Source: Bufo bufo
Taxonomy: Eukaryota > Chordata > Amphibia > Anura > Bufonidae
Assembly: GCF_905171765.1 (NCBI RefSeq)
Contig: NC_053389.1
Coordinates: forward strand, 402,056,645 to 402,120,644
Reading direction: 5' to 3'
DNA: 64,000 bases
Shown: one piece after another, positions 11,397 through 21,465 of the stretch
Layout: the number at the start of each line of letters is the position of its first letter
Position numbering within the stretch: the stretch's first letter is position 1
Notes under the pieces: generated by a model
Databases searched by the model: none
Told to the model about the DNA's origin: nothing
The model's input: only the letters and a program-made list of their open reading frames with translations
Translations under genes and position numbers: made by a program

Positions 11397-11760
11397 TATT
11401 TTTACAGCGTTCACCTGAGGGGTTAGGTCATGTAACATTTTATTAGAGCAGATCGTTACAGACGTGGGAATACATAATTTGTATACTTTTTCTTATTTAT
11501 TTAAGTTTAACACAATAATAGCCTTTTTGAAACAAAATTTTTTTATTTTAATGTCTCCATGTTCTGAGAGCTTTTTTAATCGCTTGGTGTTGCACTGTTT
11601 GTGATGTAAGGTGACAAAAATTGCTTTTTAGAGCCGGTCGTTATGGACGCGGTGATACCTAATATGTGTATTCTTCCCCTTTTTTTTTTCTATTTTTTTA
11701 TTATAAAATCAGGGGAAAGTGGCTTTTTTTTTTTTACTTGAAAGTTTTTTTTAAATAAAA
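11397..11760 (+). repeat. TTAA-family repeat, copy 1, right part
   Basis: It resumes at TTTTTACAGCGTTCACCTGAG and matches 52285-52700 of the second copy, including ACACAATAATAGC and the TGTTCTGAGAGCT block. The copy trails off in T-rich sequence near 11760. It shows the Ngaro-like element inserted here. Confidence 0.7.
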
Positions 11761-11935
11761 ACTTTTTTTTTTGCTTTTTTTAAAAACTTTATTTCTGTCC
11801 CACTCTGGGATTTCAACTTATGAGCGTCTGATCTCCTCTGTAATGCATTCCAATACATCTGTATTGTAATGCATTGCCTGACCAGGACTTCTTCACAGAA
11901 GTTCGAGTTTGGGTTAGGTATTCTGTAGATTTTTA

Positions 11936-12371
11936 TATTTTCCCTTATAACATGGCTATAAGGGAAAATAACAGCATTCTTAATACAGAATACTAAGTAA
12001 ATTAGGGATGGAAGGGTTAATAAAAAATACAAAATTTAAACTCACCTCATCCACTTGTTCGTGCAGCCCGGCTTGTCTTCTTTCTTCTTCTTTGAGGACC
12101 TGGGAGAAAAGGACCTTTGGTGACATCACTGCGCTCATCACATGGTCAGTCACATGGTCCATCACCACAGTGACGTTACCAAAGGTTATTTTCCTCCCAG
12201 GTCATCAAAGAAGAAGAAAGAAGACGAGCCGTGCAGCGCAAACAAGTGGATGAGGTGAGTTTAATTTAATTTAAAAAAAATGTAACCCCTCCATCCCTAA
12301 TTTATTTAGCATTCTGTATTAAGAATGCTATGATTTTCCCTTATAACCATGTTATAAGGGGAAATAATAAC
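11936..12371. mobile_element. Palindromic (foldback) MITE, 436 bp
   Basis: The left arm (about 11936-12130) and right arm (about 12165-12371) are inverted copies of each other. Shared blocks include TTATAACATGG, AGCATTCTTAATACAGAAT, AATTAGGGATGG, CACCTCATCCACTTGTT and CTTCTTCTTTGA. The centre lies near 12150. The arms diverge by small changes, so this is an old but intact hairpin. It has no coding capacity. Its superfamily is not clear because the target duplication could not be fixed. Confidence 0.8.
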
Positions 12372-12680
12372 GATTGGGTCCCCTTCCCGATCGTCACCTA
12401 GAAACCATGCGTGAAAATCGCACCGCATCCGCACTTGCTTGCGGATGCTTGCGATTTTCACGCAGCCCCATTCACTTCTATGGGGCCTGCGTTGCGTGAA
12501 AAACGCACAATATAAAGCATGCTGCTATTTTAACGCAACGCACAAGTGATGCATGAAAATCACCGCTCATGTGCACAGCCCCATAGAAATGAATGGGTCC
12601 GGATTCAGTGCGGGTGCAATGCGTTCACCTCACGCATTGCACCCGCCCGGAAAGCTCGCCCATGTGAACGCAGCCTAACA
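12372..12680. repeat. MITE-like repeat rich in CGCA/TGCG
   Basis: The GC-rich sequence contains inner inverted motifs (GCGTGAAAATCGCA with TGCGATTTTCACGC) and the phrase CACGCATTGCACCCGC. The vocabulary (TTTTCACGCA, TGCAATGCG, GAATGGGTC) matches the element at 18812-19276, so both probably belong to one family or sister families. The ends are uncertain. Confidence 0.45.
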
Positions 12681-12845
12681 GCCTGGGGTTGGATCTCCTT
12701 GGCCCCCATAGAAGGCAGGTCGCAATGCCGTGCAAGGCATTGGGCAGCCTTTGCATGGCATTGGGCTGCCTTGTCACCCATTGGGTCCCCGTCACAGCAG
12801 CGCAGGGACCCGATGGGCTCCCTCACCCGCCACATGCACCTTCTT

Positions 12846-13110
12846 GAAAAGTGCCAAGAAGCTTAAAAAGTCACAAATTATGGTACACAAATATCATGCG
12901 CCATAATCTGTGAATTATTTACATCAGTATAGTGGCATAAGACAATTAGTAAATGTCCTCCATTGTGTCTGTGTGACCAAAAATAAGAGTGCATGACTTG
13001 CAGAAATGCGGAGCATCCTTGGCATCACTGTGCTGATTGGTGGGAGAATTCAGACCCCCACAATCAGTATTGATGGCCTTCAATAGCGCTCAGCATTCTT
13101 TTGGCCAGGA
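12846..13110 (+). repeat. Repeat with inverted partner at 16790-17050
   Basis: From GAAAAGTG..AAGAAGCTTAAAAAG to GCTCAGCATTC.TTTGGCC it matches the reverse complement of 16790-17050 over about 250 bp. Shared blocks include CACAATGGAG/CTCCATTGTG and GCAGAAATGCGGAGCATCC. Either these are two copies of one dispersed element in opposite orientation, or the ends of a 4.2-kb foldback. Confidence 0.65.
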
Positions 13111-13292
13111 ATACAGCTTTATCGTAGCTATGTCCTATTCTTGTCCATGTTGCAGATAAGGACAGGCTTTGTTACAATGGATCCGCAAAAAATAAATAAA
13201 AATTTGATGCAATACGGATGTCACAGAGACATCCGTGTTTCCGTTTTTTGTGGACAATAAAATACATATATTTGTGTGCATGAGCCCTTCGG

Positions 13293-13608
13293 GTAAGGGT
13301 TCATGCACATGACTGTATGTATTTTGTGGTCTGCAAAAACCAGATCTGCAAAAATGATGAATGACGTCCGTGTGCTTTCCGTATTTTGCGGAACGGAACA
13401 GCTGGCCTCTAATAGAACAGTCCTATCCTTGTCTGTAATGCGGACAATAATAGGACATGTTCTATTTTTTTGCAGAACAGACATACGGAAACAGAATGCA
13501 CACGGAGTAACCTCAGTTTTTTTTGCGGACCCATTGAACTGAATGGTTCTGCAAAAAAAAAAAGGAACGAACACAAGAAGATATGTTCGTGTGCATGACC
13601 CCTAAGTG
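13293..13608 (+). mobile_element. MITE family X, copy A
   Basis: The terminal phrases TTCATGCACATGAC and GTGTGCATGACCCC form imperfect inverted ends. The interior has GTATTTTGCGGAACGGAACAG and CATACGGAAACAGAATG. Copies B (inverted), C and a truncated copy D (20856-21066) share these blocks. Open frames inside it are not credited. Confidence 0.65.
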
Positions 13609-13647
13609 TCAGGGTTTGGTCGGTGCTAAGGTTAGGGTCAGTTTTAG

Positions 13648-13971
13648 GGCTCATGTACATGAACGTATTTTCTTTCCGTGTCCGTTCAGGTTTTTTTTGC
13701 GGACCGTATGTGGAACCATTCATTTCAATGGGTCTGCAAAAAAAAAACGGAAGTTACTCCGTGTGCATTCTGTTTCCGTATGTCCGTTCTGCAAAAGAAT
13801 AGAACATGTTCTATAATTGTCTGTATTATGGACAAAGATAATACTGTTCTATTAGGGGCCAGCTGTTCCGTTCCACAAAATACAGAATGCACACGGACGA
13901 CATCCGCATTTTTTGCGGATCTGTTTTTTGGGGACCGAAAAATACATACGGTCGTGTACATGAGCCCTTAG
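13648..13971 (-). mobile_element. MITE family X, copy B
   Basis: The termini GGGCTCATGTACATGAACG and CGTGTACATGAGCCCT are inverted. Internally it is the reverse complement of copy A (CATTCTGTTTCCGTATGTC, then CTGTTCCGTTCC). Copies A and B together form a spaced inverted pair. Confidence 0.7.
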
Positions 13972-14084
13972 GGTTACGATTAATAATAGGGTCAGTATTA
14001 CAGTTGCCGTTATTATTATGGTTCGTATTACAGTTAGGAGTCCGGATTAGGATTAGTAATAAGGTTAGGGTCAGTATTATGGTT

Positions 14085-14372
14085 AGGCCTTATGCACACG
14101 AACATTGTTTTGGTCTGCATCCAAGCTGCAGTTTTTGCGGCTTGGATGCGGACACACTCCGTGTGCTGTTCGAATCCGTTGCTCCATTCCATGGTCTGCA
14201 AAAAAAATATAATCTGTCCTATTCTTGTCCGTTTTGCGAACAAGAATAGGCAGTTATATTAATGGCTGTCCATGCCGTTTCCCAAATTGCGGAACGCACA
14301 CGGGCGCCATCCGTGTTTTGCGAATCCGCAATTTGCAGACCGCAAAACACACAACGGTCGTGTGCATGTAGC
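14085..14372 (+). mobile_element. MITE family X, diverged copy C
   Basis: The termini AGGCCTTATGCACACGAAC and GTCGTGTGCATGTAGCCT are inverted. It is more diverged than A and B inside, with a local hairpin GCATCCAAGC/GCTTGGATGC and GTCCTATTCTTGTCCG. Confidence 0.6.
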
Positions 14373-14480
14373 CTTTGGCTCTGGATTAGGATTATTATTA
14401 CAGTTAGGGTCAGTATTAGGGTAAGGGGTCAATATTACAGTTTGGGTCAGTATTAGGGCCAGGGGTCAGTTTTCGGGCAC

Positions 14481-15165
14481 ATGAACAGAAAAGGGAAGGA
14501 CAGTCTCAACTAACATGCCCCAGCGGGGTCCCACGATGATCATGCAGCGATGCAGACAGGCCTCTTCTGGTAGGTGTAACATTGCAGGCGGTGCGATGAC
14601 ATCATCTACGTCACAGAGAAGCACCCGGAATGGAGGGACAGGGAACCAAACGTTCCCTTCTTCCGCTGGAGCTGCCAGATGCTCAACTGTATTTGTGTCC
14701 AGTGGACATAGATACAATTGAGTGCGGGAGCTCCAGAAACCAAGTGCCTGGTGCCTGGGGTCATTGTTGGACTTGGGTACCTAGGGCCCACCGGGCCCAC
14801 CCTATAGCTACATGGAAATATTAGGGTACATCATGTCACAATGGACATAAACGCTGTAGATTTGCTGCACACAGGTATATGGTGGCAGATCCACAGCATT
14901 GCGTGCCAGCAAAGTGAATAGGATTTTAAGAGGTCTCAGCCACATGTTACGAACACAATTCACTGCACAGATTGGACTGCGGTGCGGATTTTAATTCAGT
15001 GGCATGATTAGCTGTGGATTTTACTGCTTCTTTTGTCAGGACTTCATGAAGACTGCACCACACAGAACTGTATTGTGCACTGCCATATATCAATATTGTT
15101 GGCTGGGGATCAGCAACCTCCGTAGCGCCAACTGTTATGAAACTACAGCTGCCAGAATCCTCCTT
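14481..15165. other. Unassigned stretch
   Basis: No gene is recognised. Around 14660-14720 two similar phrases about a TGT(A)TTTGTGTCCAGTGGACATAGA unit lie near each other. At 15104-15160 a block reading GATCAGCAACCTCC...GAAACTACAGCTGCC resembles, in reverse complement, 16492-16530; the CR1-like LINE appears to have inserted into such a repeat. Confidence 0.4.
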
Positions 15166-16258
15166 TCACGTGTATCTGGACTTCTCCAAAGCGTTTGACA
15201 CTGTACCGCATAAAAGGTTAGTATATAAAATGAGAATGCTCGGACTGGGAGAAAACGTCTGTATGTGGGTAAGTAACTGGCTCAGTGATGGAAAACAGAG
15301 GGTGGTTATTAACGGTACACACTCAGATTGGGTCACTGTCACTAGTGGGGTACCTCAGGGGTCAGTATTGGGCCCTATTCTCTTCAATATACTTATTAAT
15401 GATCTTGTAGAAGGCTTTCACAGTAAAGTATCCATTTTCGCAGATGACACTAAACTGTGTAAAGTAATTTACACTGAAGAGGACAGTATACTACTACAGA
15501 GGGATCTGGATAGATTGGAGGCTTGGGCAGATAAGTGGCAGATGAGGTTTAACACTGACAAATGTAAAGTTATGCACATGAGAAGGAATAATGCAAGTCA
15601 CCCGTACATACTAAATGGTAAAACACTTGGTAACACTGACATGGAAAAGGATCTAGGAAGTTTAATAAACAGCAAACTAAGCTGCAAAAATCAGTGTCAG
15701 GCAGCTGCTGCCAAGACCAATAAGATAATGGGTTGCATCAAAAGGGGCATAGATGCCCGTGATGAGAACATATTCCTACTACTTTACAAATCATTAGTCA
15801 GACCACACATGGAGTACTGTGTACAGTTCTGGGCTCCTGTGAACAAGGCAGACATAGCAGAGCTGGAGAGGGTCCAGAGGAGGGCAACTAAAGTAATAAC
15901 TGGAATGGGGCAACTACAGTACCCTGAAAGATTATCAAAATTAGGGTTATTAACCTTAGAAAAAAGACGACTGAGGGGAGATCTAATTACTATGTATAAA
16001 TATATCAGGGGTCAGTACAGAGATCTATCCCATCATCTATTTATCCCCAGGACTGTGACTGTGACGAGGGGACATCCTCTGCGTTTGGAGGAAAGAAGGT
16101 TTGTACACAAACATAGAAAATGATTCTTTACGGTAAGAGCAGTGAGACTATGGGACTCTCTGCCTGAGGAGGAGGTGATGGTGAGTACAATAAAGGAATT
16201 CAAGAGGGGCCTGGATGAATTTCTGGAGTGTAATAATATTACAGGCTATAGCTACTAG
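15166..16258 (+). pseudogene. CR1-like reverse transcriptase, C-terminal part
   Basis: The frame enters in RT motif A (LDFSKAFDTVPHKRL) and runs through SGVPQGSVLGPILFNI, the catalytic IFADDTKL (motif C) and the thumb-like tail RVQRRATKVITG and LEKRRLRGDLI. A TGA at 16121-16123 interrupts the tail. The same frame then continues with FFTVRAVRLWDSLP to a TAG at 16256-16258, so a single nonsense codon separates it from a natural end. The endonuclease and the first RT blocks are missing. The first 10 residues before SFHVYLD come from the host repeat. The protein would have primed reverse transcription at the target site; this copy is dead. Confidence 0.85.
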
Positions 16259-16457
16259 AGAGGGGTCATTGATCCAGGGAGTCATTCTGATTGCCTGATT
16301 GGAGTCGGGAAGGAATTTTTTATTCCCCCTGAGGAAAATTGGCTTCTACCTCACAGGGTTTTTTTGCCTTCCTCTGGATCAACTTGTAGGATGACAGGCC
16401 GAACTGGATGGACAAATGTCTTTTTTCGGCCTTATGTTACTATGTTACTATGTTACA
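15166..16457 (+). mobile_element. CR1-like LINE, 5' truncated
   Basis: Only the reverse transcriptase and 3' end remain. The 3' UTR holds GGAAGGAATTTTTTATTCCCC and ends in three units of TATGTTAC (16433-16456), a terminal microsatellite as found in CR1-type LINEs. The flanking sequences at 15104-15165 and 16458-16530 resemble parts of one other repeat, consistent with insertion there. Assignment to the CR1 branch rather than a sister Jockey-type clade is from the RT motifs by eye. Confidence 0.8.
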
Positions 16458-16538
16458 TCTATGGGAGTTACAAGAATAGCTGAGTAAATGTGTATGCTGG
16501 AAGTTGTAGTTTCACAGCAGCTGGAGTACCGAAAGCAG

Positions 16539-16803
16539 TGGCATAGCTAAAGGCTCATGGGCCCCGTTGCAAGAGTTCAGCTTGAGCCCCCTTACCTTAG
16601 TGCTTTGTGGCCAGGGGCAGGGAAGTACATAGCCTTTACGGTGCCTGAGGCAAAAACTGAAATGGCAACACCTACCACCATGCCAAATTTTTGACCAAAC
16701 GCTTTCTCTTCAGCCAGAGGAGTGACTTGACCAGCATGTACTTTGTATAATACCGGTGTCTTCTTAAGCGGCACAGGACCTCTGTACCTCCTATAGCTAT
16801 ACC
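16539..16803. repeat. MITE-like repeat with GGCATAGCTA ends
   Basis: GGCATAGCTAAAGG at the left and CCTATAGCTATACC at the right are imperfect inverted ends about 265 bp apart. The middle has GGGCCCC...GAGCCCCC. Similar phrases occur at 14785-14815 (GGGCCCACC...CTATAGCTA). There is no coding potential. Confidence 0.45.
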
Positions 16804-17050
16804 CCTGGCCAAAGGTTGCTGAGCGCTATTGTAGGCCATCAGCACTAATCGTGGGTATCAGCACAGTGAAGCCAAGGATGCTCCGCATTTCTGCAAGTCA
16901 TGCACCCCGATTTTTTGTCACACAGACACAATGGAGAACATTTACTAATTGTTTTATGCCACTATACTGATGCAAAAAAGTCACCGATTATGGCGCATGA
17001 CATATGTGTACCATAATTTGTGACTTTTTAAGCTTCTTGTCACTTTTCTG
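16790..17050 (-). repeat. Inverted partner of 12846-13110
   Basis: This is the reverse complement of 12846-13110 over about 250 bp, as described there. The following 17051-17309 stretch is unique, with two similar phrases (CCATCTATTAGATTCATAAC and CCATCTATTGGAATTATTAA) about 70 bp apart. Confidence 0.65.
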
Positions 17051-17309
17051 GAGCAACGTCCACCACGTCCTCACTCAAGTATGGCTGAGCGGATAAACCC
17101 CATGGATGCTGCGGATGATTAGGCACCACGGCATCTAGGGGGTTAACAGGGCAGCAAAATTGATATAATCATGATCCTAGTATAATTCACTCCTTAAAAA
17201 GAGGGCACCATCTATTAGATTCATAACCTTATCCTATGCATTCTGTACAATACTAAGATTTCACTGTCACAGGGCCATCTATTGGAATTATTAATTTTAT
17301 CCTGTGTGA

Positions 17310-18080
17310 GGCCTCTTTCACACTTGCGTTGTCCGGATCCGTCGTGTACTCCATTTGCCGGAAGTGCCCGCCGGATCCGTAACACCGCAAGTGAACTGAA
17401 AGCATTTGAAGACGGATCAGTCTTCAAAATGCGTTCAGTGTTACTATGGCAGCCAGGACGCTATTAAAGTCCTGGTTGCCATAGTAGTAGTGGGGAGCAG
17501 TATACTTACCATCCGTGCGGCTCCCGGGGCACTCCAGAATGACGTCAGGGCGCCCCATGCGCATGGATGACGTGATCCATGCGATCACGTCATCCATGCG
17601 TGTGGGGAGCCCTGACGTCACTCTGAAGCGCCCCGGGAGCCGCACGGACGGTAAGTATACTGCTCCCCCGCTCCCCACTACACTTTACCATGGCAAACAG
17701 GACTTTAGTGTCCTGGCAGCCATGGTAACCATTCAGAAAAAGCTAAACGTCGGATCCGGTAATGCGCCGAAACAACGTTTAGCTTAAGGCCGGATCCGGA
17801 TTAATGCCTTTCAATGGGCATTAATTCCGGATCCGGCCTTGCGGCAAGTGTTCAGGATTTTTGACCGGAGCAAAAAGCGCAGCATGCTGCCGTATTTTCT
17901 CCGGCCAAAAAAACGTTCCGTTCCGAAACTGAAGACATCCTGATGCATCCTGATGCATCCTGAACGGATTTCTCTCCATTCAGAATGCATGGGGATAATC
18001 CTGATCAGGATTCTTCCCGCATAGAGCCCCGACGACGGAACTCTATGCCGGAACAGAACAACGCAAGTGTGAAAGAGCCC
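17310..18080. mobile_element. MITE with CTCTTTCACACTTGCGTTG ends
   Basis: The terminal inverted repeats CTCTTTCACACTTGCGTTG (left) and CAACGCAAGTGTGAAAGAG (right) bound a 771-bp element. The interior has repeated GGATCCGG motifs and a large imperfect palindrome at about 17493-17668 (CCGTGCGGCTCCCGGGGC against GCCCCGGGAGCCGCACGG) centred near 17583. It is non-coding; the reading frames on both strands mirror each other because of the palindrome. Confidence 0.75.
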
Positions 18081-18650
18081 TTAGCTGTTGGAAATGTGGA
18101 GAAGCACATCGCCCTCTAGTGGACATACAGAGTCACTGTCTGTTCAGTCAGGAATTAAATAACAGCATTTTGCATGCTGCAACTCGCCCACTACTGCTCA
18201 TTTAAATTAATCTGAATTTTAGTACAACGCTAAAATTAAAATGCCTGCAAGAGATAAAATGGAAATCTTAATCTACTATTTTCAGCTTCTACATGGTGTT
18301 TTCATTTGATTTATGATTTTGACATAAAAAAACATTATAGGAAGAGAAGAATTAATTGACAAAGTGGAAATTTAAAATTAAAATTTATTTATTACATTAT
18401 TATTTTTGCATTTATTTTTGACACTTATAACCCACACTGGAGTTTGAAAAGAAAATTCTAATGGAAAAATTAGAATTTTCTTTTTAATTTTAGCATGCAT
18501 TTTGCAGGCACTAGATGAAATTAAATTGTAAACCATTATTTTAATTATAATTTTAGTTTTTTCAATTTCATTTTATTTTGGCTGGTTTTACCTCCCATAC
18601 TAAATATCATCCTGAAGTCTAAAGGGACACATCAAATTGTGATTTAAAGG
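18081..18650. other. AT-rich stretch without a gene
   Basis: It includes a short inverted pair AAAGAAAATTCTAATGG / TTAGAATTTTCTTTTT at about 18447-18485 and many AAATT/TTTAA tracts. Nothing else is recognised. Confidence 0.4.
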
Positions 18651-18651
18651 G

Positions 18652-19330
18652 GTTGTCCCACGAAAAATATTCTACAGTTTTCAAACTTTAAAAGGTATCT
18701 GTACAGCGCCACCTGCTGTTTGATTTTTATTTCTTTGTCCTACTTACTAAGATGGCCGCACATGTTCAGTTTCAACCTTCACTGCCTCCTGAGGAGAAAA
18801 CGACAAAAGAAAGGCCCCTTTCACACGAGCGAGTGCAATGCGTGACGTGAACGCATAGCACCCGCACTAAATCCTGACTCATTCATTTCAATGGGTCTGT
18901 GTACATGAGCATTTTTTTTTCACGCATCAGTTCTGTGTTGCGTGAAAAAAGCTGCGTGTTCTATATTCTGCATTTTTCATGCAGCCCTGGCCCCAAAGAA
19001 GTGAATGGGGCTTCAGTGAAAAATGCATTGCATCAGCAAGCAAGTGAGGATGCAATGTGTTTTTTACTGATGGTTGCTAAGAGATGATGTTTGTAAACCT
19101 TTTTTTATCACACGCCTGAAAAACGCATCAAAACTCATTGCACTCACTTGGAAAAAACTGAACAACTGAATGAAATCGCAGACAAAACTGAACTTTCTTG
19201 CAAAATGGTGCAAGTTTCACTGATCGCACCCTGAATGTATCTGGAGCCAATCCATCACTTTCGTGTGAAAGAGGCCAAAGACACGCCTCCTGAGAAAGGA
19301 CACTCCCCTTTAGCTGCCAGCTTGATATAT
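18652..19330. repeat. GGGGTTGTCCCACGAAAA repeat, split by a MITE
   Basis: The sequence around AAAGGGGTTGTCCCACGAAA (18652) through TTTGTCCTACTTACTAAGATGG looks like a short dispersed repeat. It is interrupted at about 18812 by the MITE below and resumes at about 19277 with ACACGCCTCCTGAGAAAGG, echoing CCTCCTGAGGAGAAAACG just before the break. Confidence 0.4.
18812..19276. mobile_element. MITE with GGCC(C/T)CTTTCACACGA ends
   Basis: The terminal inverted repeats GGCCCCTTTCACACGA (left) and TCGTGTGAAAGAGGCC (right) lie 465 bp apart. The interior has TGCAATGCGTGACGTGAACG and other CG-containing words related to 12372-12680. It has no coding capacity. Confidence 0.7.
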
Positions 19331-19441
19331 ATTTAGTAGAGGAATTAGAGCAATGAATGGGGAGATCTCTGGATCCAAGTGCAGTACAGGGTTCTAGCTT
19401 TGTTAGAAGGAGACTGTCATGTACTAAGTCTTAGTTATGAA

Positions 19442-19727
19442 GAAAGAATAAAATAATTGAATTTATATAGTCTTGAGAAGAGACGTCGAAGGGGGGATAT
19501 GATTAACCTATACAAATGTAGAAATGGGCCATGCAAAAAATACGGTAAAAAACAGTTCCATGTAAAATGCCCTCAAAAGACCAGGGGGCACTGCCTCCGA
19601 CTGGGGAAGAAAAAGTTCAGTCTCCAGAAGCATCAAAGCTTTTTAACTGTAAGAACTGTGAATGTGTGGAATATACTTCCTCAGGACGTGCCCACAGCAC
19701 GAACAGTGGACAGTTGTAACCCCTTAA
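19442..19727 (+). pseudogene. CR1-like LINE fragment, C-terminal end
   Basis: The frame reads YSLEKRRRRGDMINLYK, then SFLTVRTVNVWNILPQDV, the same tail blocks as in the LINE at 15166-16258 but clearly diverged, so it is a different subfamily. Only about 90 codons remain, with no RT catalytic part. Confidence 0.7.
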
Positions 19728-20445
19728 CGCCCAGCGCCATACATATACGGCGCTAACAGACTTAACACCTAGCACCGTACATGTACACCGCAAGGTCCGC
19801 GGGGCTCTGGAGAAGGATCGGGGGGGAATTGCGGCACCATGCCTGCTCTTACCATCAGGCAGCCATGCCGGGGAAGGGCAGCATGGTGCTGCACCACCCC
19901 CCTGAGCTCCAAGCATTGCAATTGGCTGATCAATGAGACCAGCACATCGCAGTGCAGGAAGCAGTCAGAGGCATCGGGGAGGGTCGGGAGGAGGTCAGGG
20001 GAAGATAGCAGGTGCTGAACAAGTCAGCACCGGTCACCTCTGAGGTTAGGCAGGGGACACCAGTGTTGTGGTTCTCTCCTGCCAGCGCTGCTATTGGCTG
20101 GAACAATGCTGCAGCCAATGGCAGCGCTATAGCTGCACAGGAAGAGGCAGAACTTCCCTGCATGCAGCCGTTCTAGCTGGTGACTGCATGCAGAGAGGTT
20201 CTGTGCTTTTCTGTGCTGCTTGTGGCTTGCTGGGACTTGTGGTGCACACCACTGCGATTTAACCCCTTTCCTGCTGAATAGAAGAAAGAAGAAAAAAGAA
20301 GAAGAACATCTGGAATAGCTGCACAGATTTATTTTCTTCATTTGCAGCTGTTCCAGATCCCTAAACCACCCTTCGTCCCTGTCACTGTCCCTTTTTTTTT
20401 AACATGATTTTGGTGTGAAAAAAGAGCTGCAGTTAGTGGTAGTAA

Positions 20446-20448
<3 letters not shown>
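19728..20448. repeat. GC-rich dispersed-repeat-like stretch
   Basis: It begins CCCCTTAACGCCCAGCGCC with the self-complementary pair GCGCCATACATATACGGCGC, and near 20262 has TTTAACCCCTTTCCTGC. This resembles the boundary phrases of TTAA-associated repeats, but matched ends could not be established. No gene is recognised. Confidence 0.35.

Positions 20449-20487
<39 letters not shown>
20449..20487. repeat. (TA)n microsatellite
   Basis: Pure alternating TA tract, about 39 bp. A second TA tract lies at 20800-20838, on the far side of the palindrome. Confidence 0.95.
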
Positions 20488-20489
<2 letters not shown>

Positions 20490-20565
20490 CCCAAATATTG
20501 CAGCAGCACAGTCAGACGTTGTGCACTGGGTGCAATTCCTCACAGAGGCCGGCCCCTCCTCCAAG

Positions 20566-20796
20566 ATATATACTTAACAAAATGACGAGGCAGCACTTCC
20601 AGCTTTAAGGTGACAGGGTGAAGACCCCAATAGACTTTAATCCGGCAACGTTTCGGCCTGCTCAATGAGGCCTTTATCAAGCTAGTAGCTTGATAAAGGC
20701 CTCATTGAGCAGGCCGAAACGTTGCCGGATTAAAGTCTATTGGGGTCTTCACCCTGTCACCTTAAAGCTGGAAGTGCTGCCTCGTCATTTTGTTAA

Positions 20797-20804
<8 letters not shown>
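20566..20804. repeat. Perfect palindrome, two 119-bp arms with 1-nt spacer
   Basis: Arms 20566-20684 and 20686-20804 are exact reverse complements by direct reading, centred on the G at 20685. The arm contains AGGCCTCATTGAGCAGGCC followed by GAAACG. TA microsatellites lie on both sides. Such a perfect long hairpin is either very recent or an assembly or sequencing artefact. Confidence 0.9.
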
Positions 20805-20844
<40 letters not shown>

Positions 20845-20855
20845 TTTCAGTTAGG

Positions 20856-21066
20856 CCTCTTGCACACGACCGTATGGCTTTTTCAGTATTTTGCGGTCCG
20901 CAAAAAGTACTGATGACGTCCACATGCATTCCTTTTTTTGCGGAACGGAACAGCTGGTCCTTGATAGAACATGTCCTATTATTGTCCGCATAACGGACAA
21001 AGATAATACTGTTCTATCTTTGAACTGAATGGAAAAACAGAAATAAGGAAACAGAAGGCATGCGGA
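20856..21066 (+). mobile_element. MITE family X, truncated copy D
   Basis: It starts AGGCCTCTTGCACACGACCG and shares TTTGCGGAACGGAACAGCTG and AAAGATAATACTGTTCTA with copies A and B. The right terminus is missing. Confidence 0.6.
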
Positions 21067-21465
21067 GTACCGAAGCTGGCCAGGAGTGCACGACTAAGGA
21101 GGCAGCCACACCTCCAGCACAAGCTGCAAAGAAAAAGGGGGTCAGTCAGCACATCCCAAAGCGCAGGGGCACGTTGCTATGGCTGAGAACAAGACTGTTA
21201 GACAAAACATGCAATGCAACAGCTCCCTGCAAACCAAATAAAGTACAAAATTGCATCATAATTGCAAATGCTATACTAATAAGTTAGGGATGCTTGGCAA
21301 ATCGTTTTGTACAAAATTATTTGAGCCCGTCTGCCGCACGTCAAGGCGATCTCTAGTTAGACGGGTTCCTAACACTAAATTTTACCTGTTATGTGCCATG
21401 ACGGCTATCATATAATTAAAAAACCTGCACTTTCTGAATTATATGATAGCCGTCATATAAAATAT
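21067..21465. other. Unassigned stretch with a 20-bp hairpin
   Basis: No gene is recognised. A perfect 20-bp stem, ATGACGGCTATCATATAATT and its complement, lies at about 21399-21457 around a loop of about 20 nt. Confidence 0.5.

Larger units (their letters stand above)
13605..14480 (+). repeat. Degenerate GGGTCAGTATTA minisatellite, interrupted
   Basis: Irregular units of the type GTTAGGGTCAGTATTA occur at about 13612-13650, 13972-14086 and 14372-14470. MITE copies B and C split them. The TTAGGG-like look comes from the unit itself and the spacing is irregular. Confidence 0.5.

Noticed and set aside
13221..13971. Cluster of 70-120 codon frames on both strands
   Set aside because: They mirror each other because MITE copies A and B are inverted copies; there is no protein-like conservation.
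13972..14470. Interstitial telomere repeat (TTAGGG)n
   Set aside because: TTAGGG occurs only as part of longer irregular GTTAGGGTCAGTATTA-type units; there is no run of perfect hexamers.
20686..20735. Hammerhead-like motif in the palindrome
   Set aside because: The core reads TTGATAA rather than CTGANGA, so two invariant positions are changed, although GAAAC and a GGCC stem are present.
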